Part shown: positions 45,783 to 54,237 of the stretch, piece by piece
How the letters are laid out: each line of letters begins with the position of its first letter
Numbering within the stretch: position 1 is the first letter of the stretch
Origin: Alcanivorax limicola
GTDB taxonomy: Bacteria; Pseudomonadota; Gammaproteobacteria; Pseudomonadales; Alcanivoracaceae
Reading direction: 5' to 3'
Length of the DNA: 64,000 nt
NCBI RefSeq assembly: GCF_019931215.1
Contig: NZ_JAIOUB010000002.1
Location: 496,001 to 560,000, forward strand
The notes under the pieces: generated by a model
What the model was told of the DNA's origin: nothing
The model's database searches: none
Seen by the model: only the letters and a program-made list of their open reading frames with translations
Made by a program: the position numbers and the translations under genes

Positions 45783-46127
45783 TCACCGGCCGGGCGGTTC
45801 GAGCAGGCGCTTCCGATATTCCCGAATCAGCTGCACGGACAACAGATAAAGCCAGGTGTCCGGCTTCGCCTTGCCCTGAAAACGGAGACAGCGCGACCAG
45901 TTGTCCCGGGCCAGTTCCCGCAAGACAAAATCGGTGGCGTCCTCGATCAGCAGGGTGTCGCGCCCCAGCATCCGTCGACACAGAATGCGGACGCGGTGTT
46001 TGTGTGCGGTGCCCAGTGCCAGCGGCGCCCAATTGATGACCGCCCCTGTACGGCCCATGCTGCCCGCACTATGTCTATTGCGATGCCTATCGCTATGGCT
46101 GGTACTGGATTGCTGTATCTGGCTCAT
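45783..46127 (-). CDS. Hypothetical protein resembling a stand-alone sigma-70 region 2
   Basis: 114 residues. The N-terminal 40 are polar and low-complexity. From about residue 44 the layout matches sigma-70 region 2: HRVRILCRRMLGRDTLLIED aligns with the region 2.1 helix, ATDFVLRELARDNW with the core-binding helix, and DTWLYLLSVQLIREYRKRLL with the -10-recognition helix. The protein stops there; there is no region 4. A good ribosome binding site (GAGGGA) precedes the ATG. Could be an anti-sigma-like decoy, a degenerate ECF factor or something unrelated; I am unsure. Tail-to-tail with argE. Confidence 0.55.
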   Translation of the reverse strand: MSQIQQSSTSHSDRHRNRHSAGSMGRTGAVINWAPLALGTAHKHRVRILCRRMLGRDTLLIEDATDFVLRELARDNWSRCLRFQGKAKPDTWLYLLSVQLIREYRKRLLEPPGR

Positions 46128-46214
46128 GCGTCATTCCCTCCGCAGTGAGCCTTACGCACGGTGCGGCAGGTGTCGTCCCCCAAATGGGGTACACGACCAG
46201 CCGGGATAAGCCGC

Positions 46215-47396
46215 TCAGATAGACCAGGTACAGGCCGGGCTGGTCAGCACGCAGCGCACCAGATCGGCCTGGCTGTGCGTGCCGGTTTTCAGGAACAGGC
46301 GTTTGAGGTGAGTGCGCACCGTGCTTTCCTGCGTCTGGCTGACGTCGGCGATGCGTTGCACGGAATCCCCCTCGGCGAGCCTGCAGGCGATATGCGCTTC
46401 CCGGGGTGTCAGATCAAAGAGGTGCTGTAGTTGCGCGGAGGAGATGGCCGGGCGTTGCGCTGCCGGTTGCAGCTGCACGACCACGAAAGCCCGGCGGGGT
46501 GTAAACAGCAAGGGCACGTCATCGCCCTGCACGGGCAAAATGCGCAGCCAGATATCCCCGTGTTCCGGACAATGCAGGCGCAGCGGCGGCGCGCCACTTC
46601 GTACACCGTCAGGTGCCGGATCAAAGGCCCGGGCGGCTTCGGTGCAAGCGGTCTGGAAATGATGTTGTGCGGCCGGCGCACAGAGCCGCAGACGGTTCTG
46701 CTGAAGACGCATGACGGTGCTGGCCTGAATCAGGGCTTCGGCACGCGGACTCAGATAGACCACCCTGTGTGAGGCATCCAGCAACAGGAACGGACTGGCG
46801 AGGGTTTCAGCGGAGCGCACCATGGCGCCGCTGCGCAGCTGATTGTCTTCATACAGGCGCCGCAGTTGGCAGACATGCTGCAGGTGTGGCACCAGGGTAT
46901 TCATGGCCCGGGTTTCTTCCCGGCTGAAGTGGCCGGGGCCATCCGTGCGCTGCACCAGCAATTGCACGGTGCAGTCCGGGTCCTGGTAGACGGTGCCGAG
47001 CATGCCGTGGTGGATGCCTTGCGGGCGTGCCCATTCGTTGAAAAAGCGGGATTTCAGAAAATCCGGTTGCCGGCAGGAAAAATCCAGATAAGTGCTGTAA
47101 AGCTGCCCCGATGGCTTCTGTGCCAGCTCGGGCCGCCAGGGGCACAGATTGACGTAGTGATCGACGTATTGCTGATAGTAGTGCTCGCAATGGTTGATCA
47201 CGACACCGGTCTGCACCGATGCGGCCTTGCGATCCAGCACCAGCAGTCGCGCAGAGCGCGCGTCCAGTATCTCCACCAGCTGATGCAGCACCGCTTGCCA
47301 GTGGGCCGGCTCGGCGGCGGCGCGGTACAGGGTGTCGAGCAGCTGCGGCTGATGCTGTGCCAGCCGCTGCGCTGACCCGCTCGGCGATGCGCTCAC
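46215..47396 (-). CDS. LuxR-type helix-turn-helix regulator
   Basis: 393 residues starting at a GTG that overlaps the hydrolase stop (GTGA). The C-terminal LuxR/GerE HTH is clear: LTPREAHIACRLAEGDSVQRIADVSQ followed by ESTVRTHLKRLFLKTGTHSQADLVR. The N-terminal ~310 residues contain two GAF/PAS-like segments (YYQQYVDHYVNLCPWRPEL, and FLLLDASHRVVYLSPRAEALI), so it probably senses a small ligand. No receiver domain. Its coupling to the upstream hydrolase suggests the hydrolase product or substrate is relevant. Confidence 0.85.
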   Translation of the reverse strand: MSASPSGSAQRLAQHQPQLLDTLYRAAAEPAHWQAVLHQLVEILDARSARLLVLDRKAASVQTGVVINHCEHYYQQYVDHYVNLCPWRPELAQKPSGQLYSTYLDFSCRQPDFLKSRFFNEWARPQGIHHGMLGTVYQDPDCTVQLLVQRTDGPGHFSREETRAMNTLVPHLQHVCQLRRLYEDNQLRSGAMVRSAETLASPFLLLDASHRVVYLSPRAEALIQASTVMRLQQNRLRLCAPAAQHHFQTACTEAARAFDPAPDGVRSGAPPLRLHCPEHGDIWLRILPVQGDDVPLLFTPRRAFVVVQLQPAAQRPAISSAQLQHLFDLTPREAHIACRLAEGDSVQRIADVSQTQESTVRTHLKRLFLKTGTHSQADLVRCVLTSPACTWSI

Positions 47397-48202
47397 CTCG
47401 CAGGCCACGCGGCAATGTCTGCGAGCAGATCGCGCAGGTGGGCATTGACCTGGTCGGGGACCTCCATTTGCAGAAAGTGGCCGGTGCCCGGCACCACGAT
47501 CTCGCTCACCCAGGGCGCGCAGCGGGTGCGTGCGCTGTCGGGAATCAGGCTGCCGTTGATGGCGTGGATGGGGCAGTCCAGCTGCGCCAGAGCGTCGGGT
47601 TGCCAGGCGAGCAACGCGGCCCATAACGGCAGGGCCCGGGCGGGGTCCGCGTCAGCCATTTCCCGTTTCAGGCGCGCTTTGAGCGCCACCGGTGTCAGGG
47701 CGGTGCTGGTGTTGTCGATCAGATCCGCCATGGCGGCGCTAAAGTCGGCGCGAAACGGCGCATGGATAGCGCCCTGCGTGTCCGCGTCCAGGCCGCCGTA
47801 ATCAATCACGAAACTGTCCACCAGGATGACGCCCGCAGCCTGAGGCCCCAGTCGGGCAGCGGCTTCCAGCGCTACAGCACCCCCCATGGAATGACCGATC
47901 AGCACCACAGGGCCACTGATGCCCCGGCTGTCCCGACGCAGCGCCTGGATCAGGGTGTCGGCGAGGGTCTCGATGGTGTGTGTCCCACTGGCAGGGCTGT
48001 CGCCATGCCCGGGCAGGTCGGCGACCCACATCGGGTAGTCGCCGCGCAGGGCGTCCACCTGGGCTTGCCAGTAGTCCCGCCGACAGCACCAGCCATGAAT
48101 GAAGACGAGCGTCGGGCGGTTTTCAGGCCCGTGAACAGCGTCGATCACCAGCGCCTGGGCGTCGGTGGCCGGTTTGCCAGCCGGTGCGGCAGTCATGCTC
48201 AT
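47393..48202 (-). CDS. Alpha/beta hydrolase
   Basis: 269 residues. Conserved features: oxyanion-forming LVFIHGWCCRRDYW, the DLPGHGDS loop, nucleophile elbow GHSMGG, and catalytic His in PGTGHFLQMEVP. Resembles BioH/haloperoxidase-type esterases; substrate unknown. ATG 48202 chosen because CCGGGGATC precedes it; an ATG at 48223 is possible. A perfect CRP-type site lies about 23 bases upstream. Confidence 0.83.
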   Translation of the reverse strand: MSMTAAPAGKPATDAQALVIDAVHGPENRPTLVFIHGWCCRRDYWQAQVDALRGDYPMWVADLPGHGDSPASGTHTIETLADTLIQALRRDSRGISGPVVLIGHSMGGAVALEAAARLGPQAAGVILVDSFVIDYGGLDADTQGAIHAPFRADFSAAMADLIDNTSTALTPVALKARLKREMADADPARALPLWAALLAWQPDALAQLDCPIHAINGSLIPDSARTRCAPWVSEIVVPGTGHFLQMEVPDQVNAHLRDLLADIAAWPAR

Positions 48203-48224
48203 TGTTGATCCCCGGAGATGCATT

Positions 48225-48240
48225 TGTGATTTCTATCACA
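48225..48240. promoter_or_regulatory. CRP/Vfr-type binding site
   Basis: TGTGA-TTTCTA-TCACA: both half-sites are perfect matches to the CRP consensus with the 6-base spacer. It lies 23-38 bases before the hydrolase-LuxR unit and about 150 bases before the divergent YCII-ECF gene pair. The intergenic region (48203-48390) shows no other clear signal. Confidence 0.7.
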
Positions 48241-48390
48241 CGTGTTGGACGGCCACAAACGCACTTCTGTATGCCCCTCGTTCGCGGCGTCGATCACACA
48301 GCACGTGAGATGGCGGTCCTCTGTCGAAAGGGCGTGGCGGTGGGCGACCAGAACATGTCGTCAAAACACATCAGAGGGCCCGGAGCCGCT

Positions 48391-48762
48391 ATGCAATATC
48401 TGTGTCTGATCTACGGTGCGTTGCGCCAGCCCTGCATATTGCCGGCCTGTGGGCGGCGAGCCGTTGAGCAAGCGCATCTGGTCTGTGATGATGTGGTGCG
48501 TGCCTCGCGCCATTATCTTGCGGCGGAGGCGCTGGGGGGCGCGTCCGCCACGGCGTCGGTGTTCGTGCGTGAGGGCGTCGGTCAGGTGGTGCCGGGGCCA
48601 CTGGTGTCCGGCAGTGAGCCGCTCACCGGCTTTCTGTTGATTGAGGCCCGGGACCTGAACGATGCGATTCGCGTGGCGAGCCGGGTGCCGTTTGCAGGCG
48701 CCGGCACAGTGGAGGTGCGTCCGATCAGGCCGCTGGCGGAAGAGCGTGAGGGCTTGCCTTGA
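48391..48762 (+). CDS. YCII-like protein with degenerate DGPF motif
   Basis: 123 residues, MQYLCLIYGALRQ..., with the YCII/DGPF fold pattern: SRHYLAAEALGGASATASVFVREG...PLTGFLLIEARDLNDAIRVASRVP...VEVRPIRPL. The position where the second copy (50048-50392) has the family's DGPFAETKEQ reads PGPLVSGSEP here, so the namesake motif is lost. ATG 48391 chosen: the frame is open 207 bases further but upstream residues do not fit. Overlaps the ECF sigma start by 4 bases. Confidence 0.82.
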   Translation: MQYLCLIYGALRQPCILPACGRRAVEQAHLVCDDVVRASRHYLAAEALGGASATASVFVREGVGQVVPGPLVSGSEPLTGFLLIEARDLNDAIRVASRVPFAGAGTVEVRPIRPLAEEREGLP

Positions 48763-50006
48763 CTGATGAGCGCGCTGTGCAAGTACGCATCGAAGCGGTA
48801 TACCGCGCCGAATCCCGGCGCGTGCTGGCAACGCTGATCCGGCTGCTGGGTGATTTTGATCTGGCGGAAGAGGCCTTGCAGGATGCGTTCATCGCGGCGG
48901 TGGAGCAGTGGCCGCGCGATGGCGTGCCCGACAACCCGCGCGCCTGGCTGGTATCTGCCGGACGCTTCAAGGCGATTGACCGCCTGCGCCGCCGTGTGCG
49001 CTTCGATGCCTCGGTGCGCGAGCTGGCGATCCGTCTTGAAGGGCAAGAAGAAGACCCGGTGACCCGCGCACTGGAAGACAGTGTGGAGGACGACCGGCTG
49101 CGTCTCATCTTCACCTGTTGCCATCCCGCGTTGCCGGAGGACGCACAGGTGGCACTCACGTTACGGGAAGTCTGTGACCTGACCACAGAAGAAATCGCCC
49201 GTGCCTTTCTGGTGGGCACGCCGACCCTGGCGCAGCGCATCGTCAGAGCAAAAAACAGAATCCGTGATGCAGGGATACCCTATGCCGTGCCCGAGCGCGC
49301 TGAGTTGGCGGGCAGGCTGGATGCCGTCCTGCGTGTCATCTATCTGGTCTTCAATGAAGGCTATTATGCGAGCTCCGGCAGCGCACTGGTGCGCACGGAT
49401 ATTTCGACGGAGGCGGTGCGGCTGGGTCGTCTGCTGCACGAGCTGCTGCCCGAACCGGAGGTGGCAGGCCTGCTGGCGTTGATGCTGTTGGCGGAGGCCC
49501 GGCGTCCCGCGCGTATGACGCCGGAGGGCGCGCCGATTCTGCTGGCGGATCAGGACCGCACGCTGTGGGACCCGGCATTGATTGCGGAAGGCGAAGCCCT
49601 GGTGGAGACGGCGTTGCGTTCGCGCCGTTTTGGTCCTTATGCGTTACAGGCGGCCATCGCGGCGGTGCATGCGGAGGCGCGCACCGCCGATGAGACAGAC
49701 TGGCCGCAGATCGTCGGTTTGTATGATGTCCTGTTGCGGGCTGCGCCGTCGCCGGTGGTGGCACTGAATCGGGCGGTGGCGGTGGCAATGCGTGACGGAC
49801 CCGACACTGGCCTGGCGCTGATTGATGCGATACTGGAGCGCGGCGATCTGCGCGAGTACAGTCTGGCCCACGCCGCGCGGGCGGACATGTACCGTCGTCT
49901 GGGACGTCGCGCCGAAGCGCGCGATGCCTACGCTGAAGCGCTGGCCTATTCCACGCAACAGGCCGAGCGGGATTTTTTTGCACTGCGTTTACGTGAGCTG
50001 ACCTGA
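48759..50006 (+). CDS. ECF42-type RNA polymerase sigma factor with C-terminal extension
   Basis: 415 residues from a TTG overlapping the YCII stop (TTGA), preceded by GAGGG. Sigma region 2: RVLATLIRLLGDFDLAEEALQDAFIAAVEQWP and PRAWLVSAGRFKAIDRLRRR. Region 4: LTLREVCDLTTEEIARAFLVGTPTLAQRIVRAKNRIRD. The last ~200 residues form the helical DUF6596/TPR-like extension (RVIYLVFNEGYYASSG, LLHELLPEPEVAGLLALMLLAEARRPAR) that typifies ECF42. ECF42 sigma factors are known to be linked to DGPF (YCII) proteins, exactly as here, and need no anti-sigma factor; none is visible. Confidence 0.93.
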   Translation: MTDERAVQVRIEAVYRAESRRVLATLIRLLGDFDLAEEALQDAFIAAVEQWPRDGVPDNPRAWLVSAGRFKAIDRLRRRVRFDASVRELAIRLEGQEEDPVTRALEDSVEDDRLRLIFTCCHPALPEDAQVALTLREVCDLTTEEIARAFLVGTPTLAQRIVRAKNRIRDAGIPYAVPERAELAGRLDAVLRVIYLVFNEGYYASSGSALVRTDISTEAVRLGRLLHELLPEPEVAGLLALMLLAEARRPARMTPEGAPILLADQDRTLWDPALIAEGEALVETALRSRRFGPYALQAAIAAVHAEARTADETDWPQIVGLYDVLLRAAPSPVVALNRAVAVAMRDGPDTGLALIDAILERGDLREYSLAHAARADMYRRLGRRAEARDAYAEALAYSTQQAERDFFALRLRELT

Positions 50007-50047
50007 TGTGGTGCAAGCAGGCGCGGTGAGAAAACAGGAGAGCAAAA

Positions 50048-50392
50048 ATGAAATACCTGTGTCTGGTCTACAGTGATGAGCATTTGCTCCACAGCCTGCC
50101 GGAAAGTCCTGAGGATGCCGAGTGCCACGCCTATGCCGAGGCCGTGGCGCGTAGCGGGAAGATGGTGGCCGCCGAGGCGCTCGAACCTGTGGCCACTGCC
50201 GTGACGGTCAGGGTCCGCGAGGGGCAGGTGTCGGTCACTGACGGCCCGTTTGCGGAAACGAAGGAACAGCTCACAGGGTTCTACCTGATCGAGGCTGACA
50301 ACATGGAAGAGGCCCTCAGGATTGCGGCGGCCATTCCGCCGGCCAGAGTGGGCAGTATCGAAGTGCGCCCTGTCCGCACGTTGGCCGTCTGA
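50048..50392 (+). CDS. YCII/DGPF-domain protein
   Basis: 114 residues: MKYLCLVYSDEHLLHSLPES..., with intact VTDGPFAETKEQLTGFYLIEA and VEVRPVRTLAV-type end. DGPF proteins are small dimeric alpha/beta barrels of unknown function, often targets of the neighbouring ECF42 sigma factor. Strong ribosome binding site (AGGAG). The gap of 41 bases after the sigma gene allows co-transcription. Confidence 0.92.
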   Translation: MKYLCLVYSDEHLLHSLPESPEDAECHAYAEAVARSGKMVAAEALEPVATAVTVRVREGQVSVTDGPFAETKEQLTGFYLIEADNMEEALRIAAAIPPARVGSIEVRPVRTLAV

Positions 50393-50484
50393 ATACCCGT
50401 GCAGTGGCTGTTGGCGTTGTGGCCGGTGTTCAGAAGATGAGGCCGCGCCATCATAATGACAAACAACAGCAGGGGTAGATCACT

Positions 50485-50961
50485 ATGAAACGGAGCATGA
50501 GCGGTAACGCATGGCGTTCTGTGTTGAGAACGTCCGGAAGGGCCATGATGGCCGTGTGGCTGGCTGCGGCCGCTCCGCTGGTCAGTGCCCAGTCGGGCGG
50601 CGTTGTGGGTATGCAGATAGAGGAAGGCGTCAGAATTTTTCTTGGCGGCGGTTATGTGTTGCGCGAATCGCCCCGCTTCGGCGCTCTGGAGGCTGGCGAA
50701 CGGGAGGAGCTGGTGGTGCGCCTGCAGGGTGGGCGGGCCCACGTGATGCTGGCCGCCTGCGACCAGGACTGTGACGATATTGATCTGGTGCTGCGCGATA
50801 GTCGCGGCAATGTCGTCGCCTCGGACCTGCTGGACGACGATTTGCCGGTACTGAACTACACACCGAAGGTTGAAGCGGAGTACCGGGTGTCGGTGATCAT
50901 GGTCAACTGCAGCATCGAGCCGTGTGGCTACGGCCTGGCGGTGATGCTCACCGAGGAGTAA
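50485..50961 (+). CDS. Small exported hypothetical protein
   Basis: 158 residues with a signal peptide (AMMAVWLAAAAPLVSAQSGG). The mature part is beta-rich with an acidic cysteine segment AACDQDCDDIDLVLRDSRGNVV and a second Cys pair NCSIEPCGY, resembling pre-peptidase C-terminal-like bind modules, but I cannot assign a family. Stop is one base from the convergent rdgC end. Confidence 0.7.
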   Translation: MKRSMSGNAWRSVLRTSGRAMMAVWLAAAAPLVSAQSGGVVGMQIEEGVRIFLGGGYVLRESPRFGALEAGEREELVVRLQGGRAHVMLAACDQDCDDIDLVLRDSRGNVVASDLLDDDLPVLNYTPKVEAEYRVSVIMVNCSIEPCGYGLAVMLTEE

Positions 50962-50962
50962 C

Positions 50963-51886
50963 TCAGCGGCTCACAGGGGTGGGCGCCTGGGCCTCGTCGC
51001 CAAAAAACGTGTAAAGCCGATCAAGGATGCTGCGCATCAGTCCGCCCTGCAGGCTGATGTGCGCCATCAGCTCCGCCAGCACATCCTCTTCATCGATGGC
51101 GTCGATATTTTCCCGCAGCATGTCCAGCGGCCGCAGTCGCTTGATCTCCAGCTTGTCTGACAGGTCGAATTCGCAGGCGTCATCCCAGCAGAGATTGAGT
51201 TTGACCACGGCCATGCCGGTCTCCAGGTGGGCGAGAATTTCCTCGCGGCCCAGATCCATCGCCGTGAAACGCACACTGGCGCCAGCGTCGCTGTCAGCCT
51301 TGAGTTCGCAACGGTCGCCCAGCGTCAGCCCGCCTGGCAGGCTGGCCGGGTTGCGGAGCCATTCGGTCATCGCTGCCGCGGGGGCATGCTCTGCGCCGGG
51401 CGGTTTGACCGGCAGATCACCCACGGCCTTGCGGAGCGCGGCGACCACCTGCTCAGCGCGCGCGCCGGAGGCATCAATGATGATGCGATGCCGCATCATG
51501 TCGATCAGAAAGGGAATGCGTCGGGAGCGGGTAAAGGCTTTCGGCATCAGCTCGAAAGTGATCTGATCCTTGAGATCGGCGCGCTCCTTGCGGCCAGGTT
51601 TGCGGCCTTCCTTTGCTTCGATCTGCTGAACGCGCTCTTCCAGCTCTTCCTTGATCACGGCGCCGGGCAACAGCCGGGATGTTTCCTGGTAGGTGGCGAA
51701 GATCAGCCCGTCGGTGTCATGCACCATGCGTTCATCGGTCTTCACCGGCGCGACAAAACCATCAACGCTCAGGGCTTGCTGGGTGATGCTCGGACAGTGC
51801 GCCCGGGACAGCATGTCGTCCAGCTCGGCAGATGACCATTTGAACGGCTGGCTGCTCTGGAACACGGACAGATTTCTGAACCACAT
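50963..51886 (-). CDS. rdgC: Recombination-associated protein RdgC
   Basis: DNA-binding ring protein that restrains RecA. 307 residues beginning MWFRNLSVFQSSQPFKWSSA, with the conserved FVAPVKTDERMVHD, EELEERVQQIEAKEGRKPGRKE charged helix and TEWLRNPASLPGGLTLGDRCEL. Length matches the family. ATG 51886 chosen; 14 extra upstream residues are unsupported. Confidence 0.95.
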   Translation of the reverse strand: MWFRNLSVFQSSQPFKWSSAELDDMLSRAHCPSITQQALSVDGFVAPVKTDERMVHDTDGLIFATYQETSRLLPGAVIKEELEERVQQIEAKEGRKPGRKERADLKDQITFELMPKAFTRSRRIPFLIDMMRHRIIIDASGARAEQVVAALRKAVGDLPVKPPGAEHAPAAAMTEWLRNPASLPGGLTLGDRCELKADSDAGASVRFTAMDLGREEILAHLETGMAVVKLNLCWDDACEFDLSDKLEIKRLRPLDMLRENIDAIDEEDVLAELMAHISLQGGLMRSILDRLYTFFGDEAQAPTPVSR

Positions 51887-51998
51887 AAGGCTATCTCGAA
51901 GGCTGCGGGCGCCCTGGGGAGGGCGCACCGGAAACGGGCCGCAAACCTTAGCCGACCTGCGTCGCTACCTCAATAGCGCAACCGTCGCGTCAGCCCGT

Positions 51999-52910
51999 CT
52001 ATGCGATGCGCCAGACGAGCAGCCCCAGCAATCCGAGCAGGATCAGCCATTTTGTGACGATGTACAGACTCCGATTGCGGTGTTTGATGCGCTTGAGCAG
52101 TGCGCTGTAAGCGAGCACGCCCTTGCCCAGGCGATTGCCGATACCGCTGCGCTGGCTGTCCAGATTGTCGATGGCAAACAGACTGTTGAAAAAACGACCG
52201 AACAGGAAATAGGCGCGCTGCACCCACCGCAGATGCAGGGGGCGATCCACATCCGTCATCAGAATGATGCGCGGCACATCGGTGCGATTGTGCGCAGAGT
52301 GGAAGTAGGTTTCATCGAAGATGATGCTCTGCCCGTCGCGCCAGGTGTAATGTTCGCCGTCGACCACCAGGGCGCAATCTTCGGAGTTGGGCGTGCTCAG
52401 GCCCAGGGAATAGCGCAGCGTATAGGCAAACGGGTCGTGGTGGTTGCTGAGTTTCTTGCCCGGCATCAGCATGGCAAACAGCGCAATGTTGATCGTCGGG
52501 GTCTTGTCCAGCAGCGCCATGGTATTGGGCGCCAATGCGCGGGCCGAGGGGATGTCACTGTCATACAGCTTCAGGTAGAAGCTCTTCCAGCGGCCATTCT
52601 TGTAAAAACTGCTCGCCGGCAGGTCGTCCTTGGCGGCGATATGGCCGTGCTCGTACAGCGCCAGGGCCTCGTCACGAATCACCTCCCAGTTATCCTCGAT
52701 CAGACGCAGCTCCGGGAAATGGTCGGCACTGATGCGCGGTGTCGTGGGCACGCGGGACAACAGGTAGGCGGGCAGGTTGAAGGGCACCATGAAGGTGGAA
52801 AAGTCGGTCAGCTGCCGGGATAGCGGGAAGCTCACACTGGAACGATAACGCACGAACATGATGCAGCCTGCATAGGCGAGCACCACGGCAACGATTAACC
52901 ACAGGCCCAT
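51999..52910 (-). CDS. LpxO-like aspartyl/asparaginyl beta-hydroxylase
   Basis: 303 residues: N-terminal membrane anchor (LWLIVAVVLAYAGCIMFV), a beta-hydroxylase core with metal ligand His in KLSNHHDPFAYTLRYSLGL and second His in ETYFHSAHN, and a C-terminal membrane helix (WLILLGLLGLLVW). LpxO enzymes hydroxylate the 2-position of a lipid A acyl chain using Fe(II) and 2-oxoglutarate; the assignment as LpxO rather than another member is likely but not certain. Good ribosome binding site (GGGAAGG). Confidence 0.82.
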   Translation of the reverse strand: MGLWLIVAVVLAYAGCIMFVRYRSSVSFPLSRQLTDFSTFMVPFNLPAYLLSRVPTTPRISADHFPELRLIEDNWEVIRDEALALYEHGHIAAKDDLPASSFYKNGRWKSFYLKLYDSDIPSARALAPNTMALLDKTPTINIALFAMLMPGKKLSNHHDPFAYTLRYSLGLSTPNSEDCALVVDGEHYTWRDGQSIIFDETYFHSAHNRTDVPRIILMTDVDRPLHLRWVQRAYFLFGRFFNSLFAIDNLDSQRSGIGNRLGKGVLAYSALLKRIKHRNRSLYIVTKWLILLGLLGLLVWRIA

Positions 52911-53168
52911 GAACCTTCCCTCTACGATGTGCGAGCCCGTCGCGGTAGCTGTGGTGCGGGCCCTGTTATGATTCTCGCTGCCCCTCCCCTCAGAGTGCAG
53001 CGGGGTGAGATTCCACCATCTTCAGATGAGAGTCAATCTGCCGTACATCACATCTGCGGCACACGGGTCACGCTGAATGGTCCTGCGGACAAGATGTGTC
53101 AGGATCAATGCAAAGCGTGATGTCAGGCTCTAGAATAGCGGCCCCTCACGCCGGAAAGCGGATTGCGC

Positions 53169-53885
53169 ATGCTCGACTTCATCAAACAGGACAAGGATCC
53201 GGTGACCGGACGTGTGATGCGCAAGGTGCGCAGCTTCGTGCTGCGTGAAGGCCGCCTGACCCCGGGCCAGGAGCGCGCATTGAGAGTGCTGTGGCCGGTG
53301 TACGGCCTGGAGCGCGCCGCTGGCATGCTGGCGTACCCGACGGTATTCGGCCGCGAGGCGCCGCGCGTGCTGGAGATCGGTTACGGCATGGGCGCGTCGC
53401 TGGTGGAGATGGCCAGCGCGGCGCCGGACATGGATTTTATCGGCATCGAGGTGCACCGCCCCGGCGTCGGCGCCCTGTTGATGGCGATTGAAGAGCAGGG
53501 CCTGACGAACCTGCGCAGCTATTGTGATGACGCCGTGGAGGTGTTGGCGGAGTGTGTGCCGGACGGCAGTCTGACACGGGTGCAGCTGTATTTCCCGGAC
53601 CCCTGGCACAAGAAAAAACACCACAAACGACGCATCGTGCAGCCGGAGTTCGTCGCGCTGGTGCTGCGCAAGCTGGCGCCCGGCGGTCTGTTTCATATGG
53701 CCACAGACTGGGAAGACTATGCCGGCCATATGCAGGAGGTGATGCGTGACGCGCCGGGCTGGGAGAATACAGCGGTGGACGGTGATTTTGTGCCGCGCCC
53801 GGCCTGGCGCCCGGAAACCAAGTTCGAGCGGCGCGGCGCGCGGCTGGGGCATGGCGTCTGGGATCTGCTGTACAGGAAGGTGTAA
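53169..53885 (+). CDS. trmB: tRNA (guanine-46 N7)-methyltransferase
   Basis: Methylates G46 in tRNA variable loops. 238 residues: [17 protein letters not shown] motif [31 protein letters not shown], and the catalytic [14 protein letters not shown]-region followed by [17 protein letters not shown] 53169; a TTG at 53163 is possible. The 258 bases upstream are unassigned. Note GYGMG where E. coli has GFGNG. Confidence 0.95.
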   Translation: MLDFIKQDKDPVTGRVMRKVRSFVLREGRLTPGQERALRVLWPVYGLERAAGMLAYPTVFGREAPRVLEIGYGMGASLVEMASAAPDMDFIGIEVHRPGVGALLMAIEEQGLTNLRSYCDDAVEVLAECVPDGSLTRVQLYFPDPWHKKKHHKRRIVQPEFVALVLRKLAPGGLFHMATDWEDYAGHMQEVMRDAPGWENTAVDGDFVPRPAWRPETKFERRGARLGHGVWDLLYRKV

Positions 53886-54237
53886 CAGCGCGCGCTGTGA
53901 ACATCATGCCGCAGGCGCTAATTATTTAGAGTCAGCCAAAAATTAACGCTAAAAGCGTAGAAGAAAACACATCTCATCCTTTCGTATCAGGCTGTGTGAG
54001 TAAGCGTTGTTTCCAGCACCTTTTCGGGTGCTTTTTGTTAACACTGCCCCAACAAAACGACATCAATCTGTACTTCAGTGCAAGCACCCCCTGATGAACA
54101 ATAAAGTCATAACGCTCGACTGGGTCACGTTGTTTGTGAGAAGTCAGTCAATTTGAGCGAAGCGGGGGCTCACTGCGGCACGTTGATGCACGCGGGAGCA
54201 CATAAAAAGAACGCGGCACGACCTGGTGAGAAAGAGA
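53886..54237. other. AT-rich intergenic region after trmB
   Basis: About 350 bases without a credible gene, noticeably more A+T-rich between about 53925 and 54130 than its surroundings. It contains the hairpin terminator at 54015-54036. No tRNA-like, riboswitch-like or repeat structure is evident to me. Confidence 0.6.
54015..54036 (+). terminator. Intrinsic terminator downstream of trmB
   Basis: AGCACC-TTTTCG-GGTGCT followed by TTTTG: a 6-bp stem with a T-run. It is 130 bases after the trmB stop, so it may end a longer trailer or an unrecognised short transcript starting after trmB. Confidence 0.75.
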
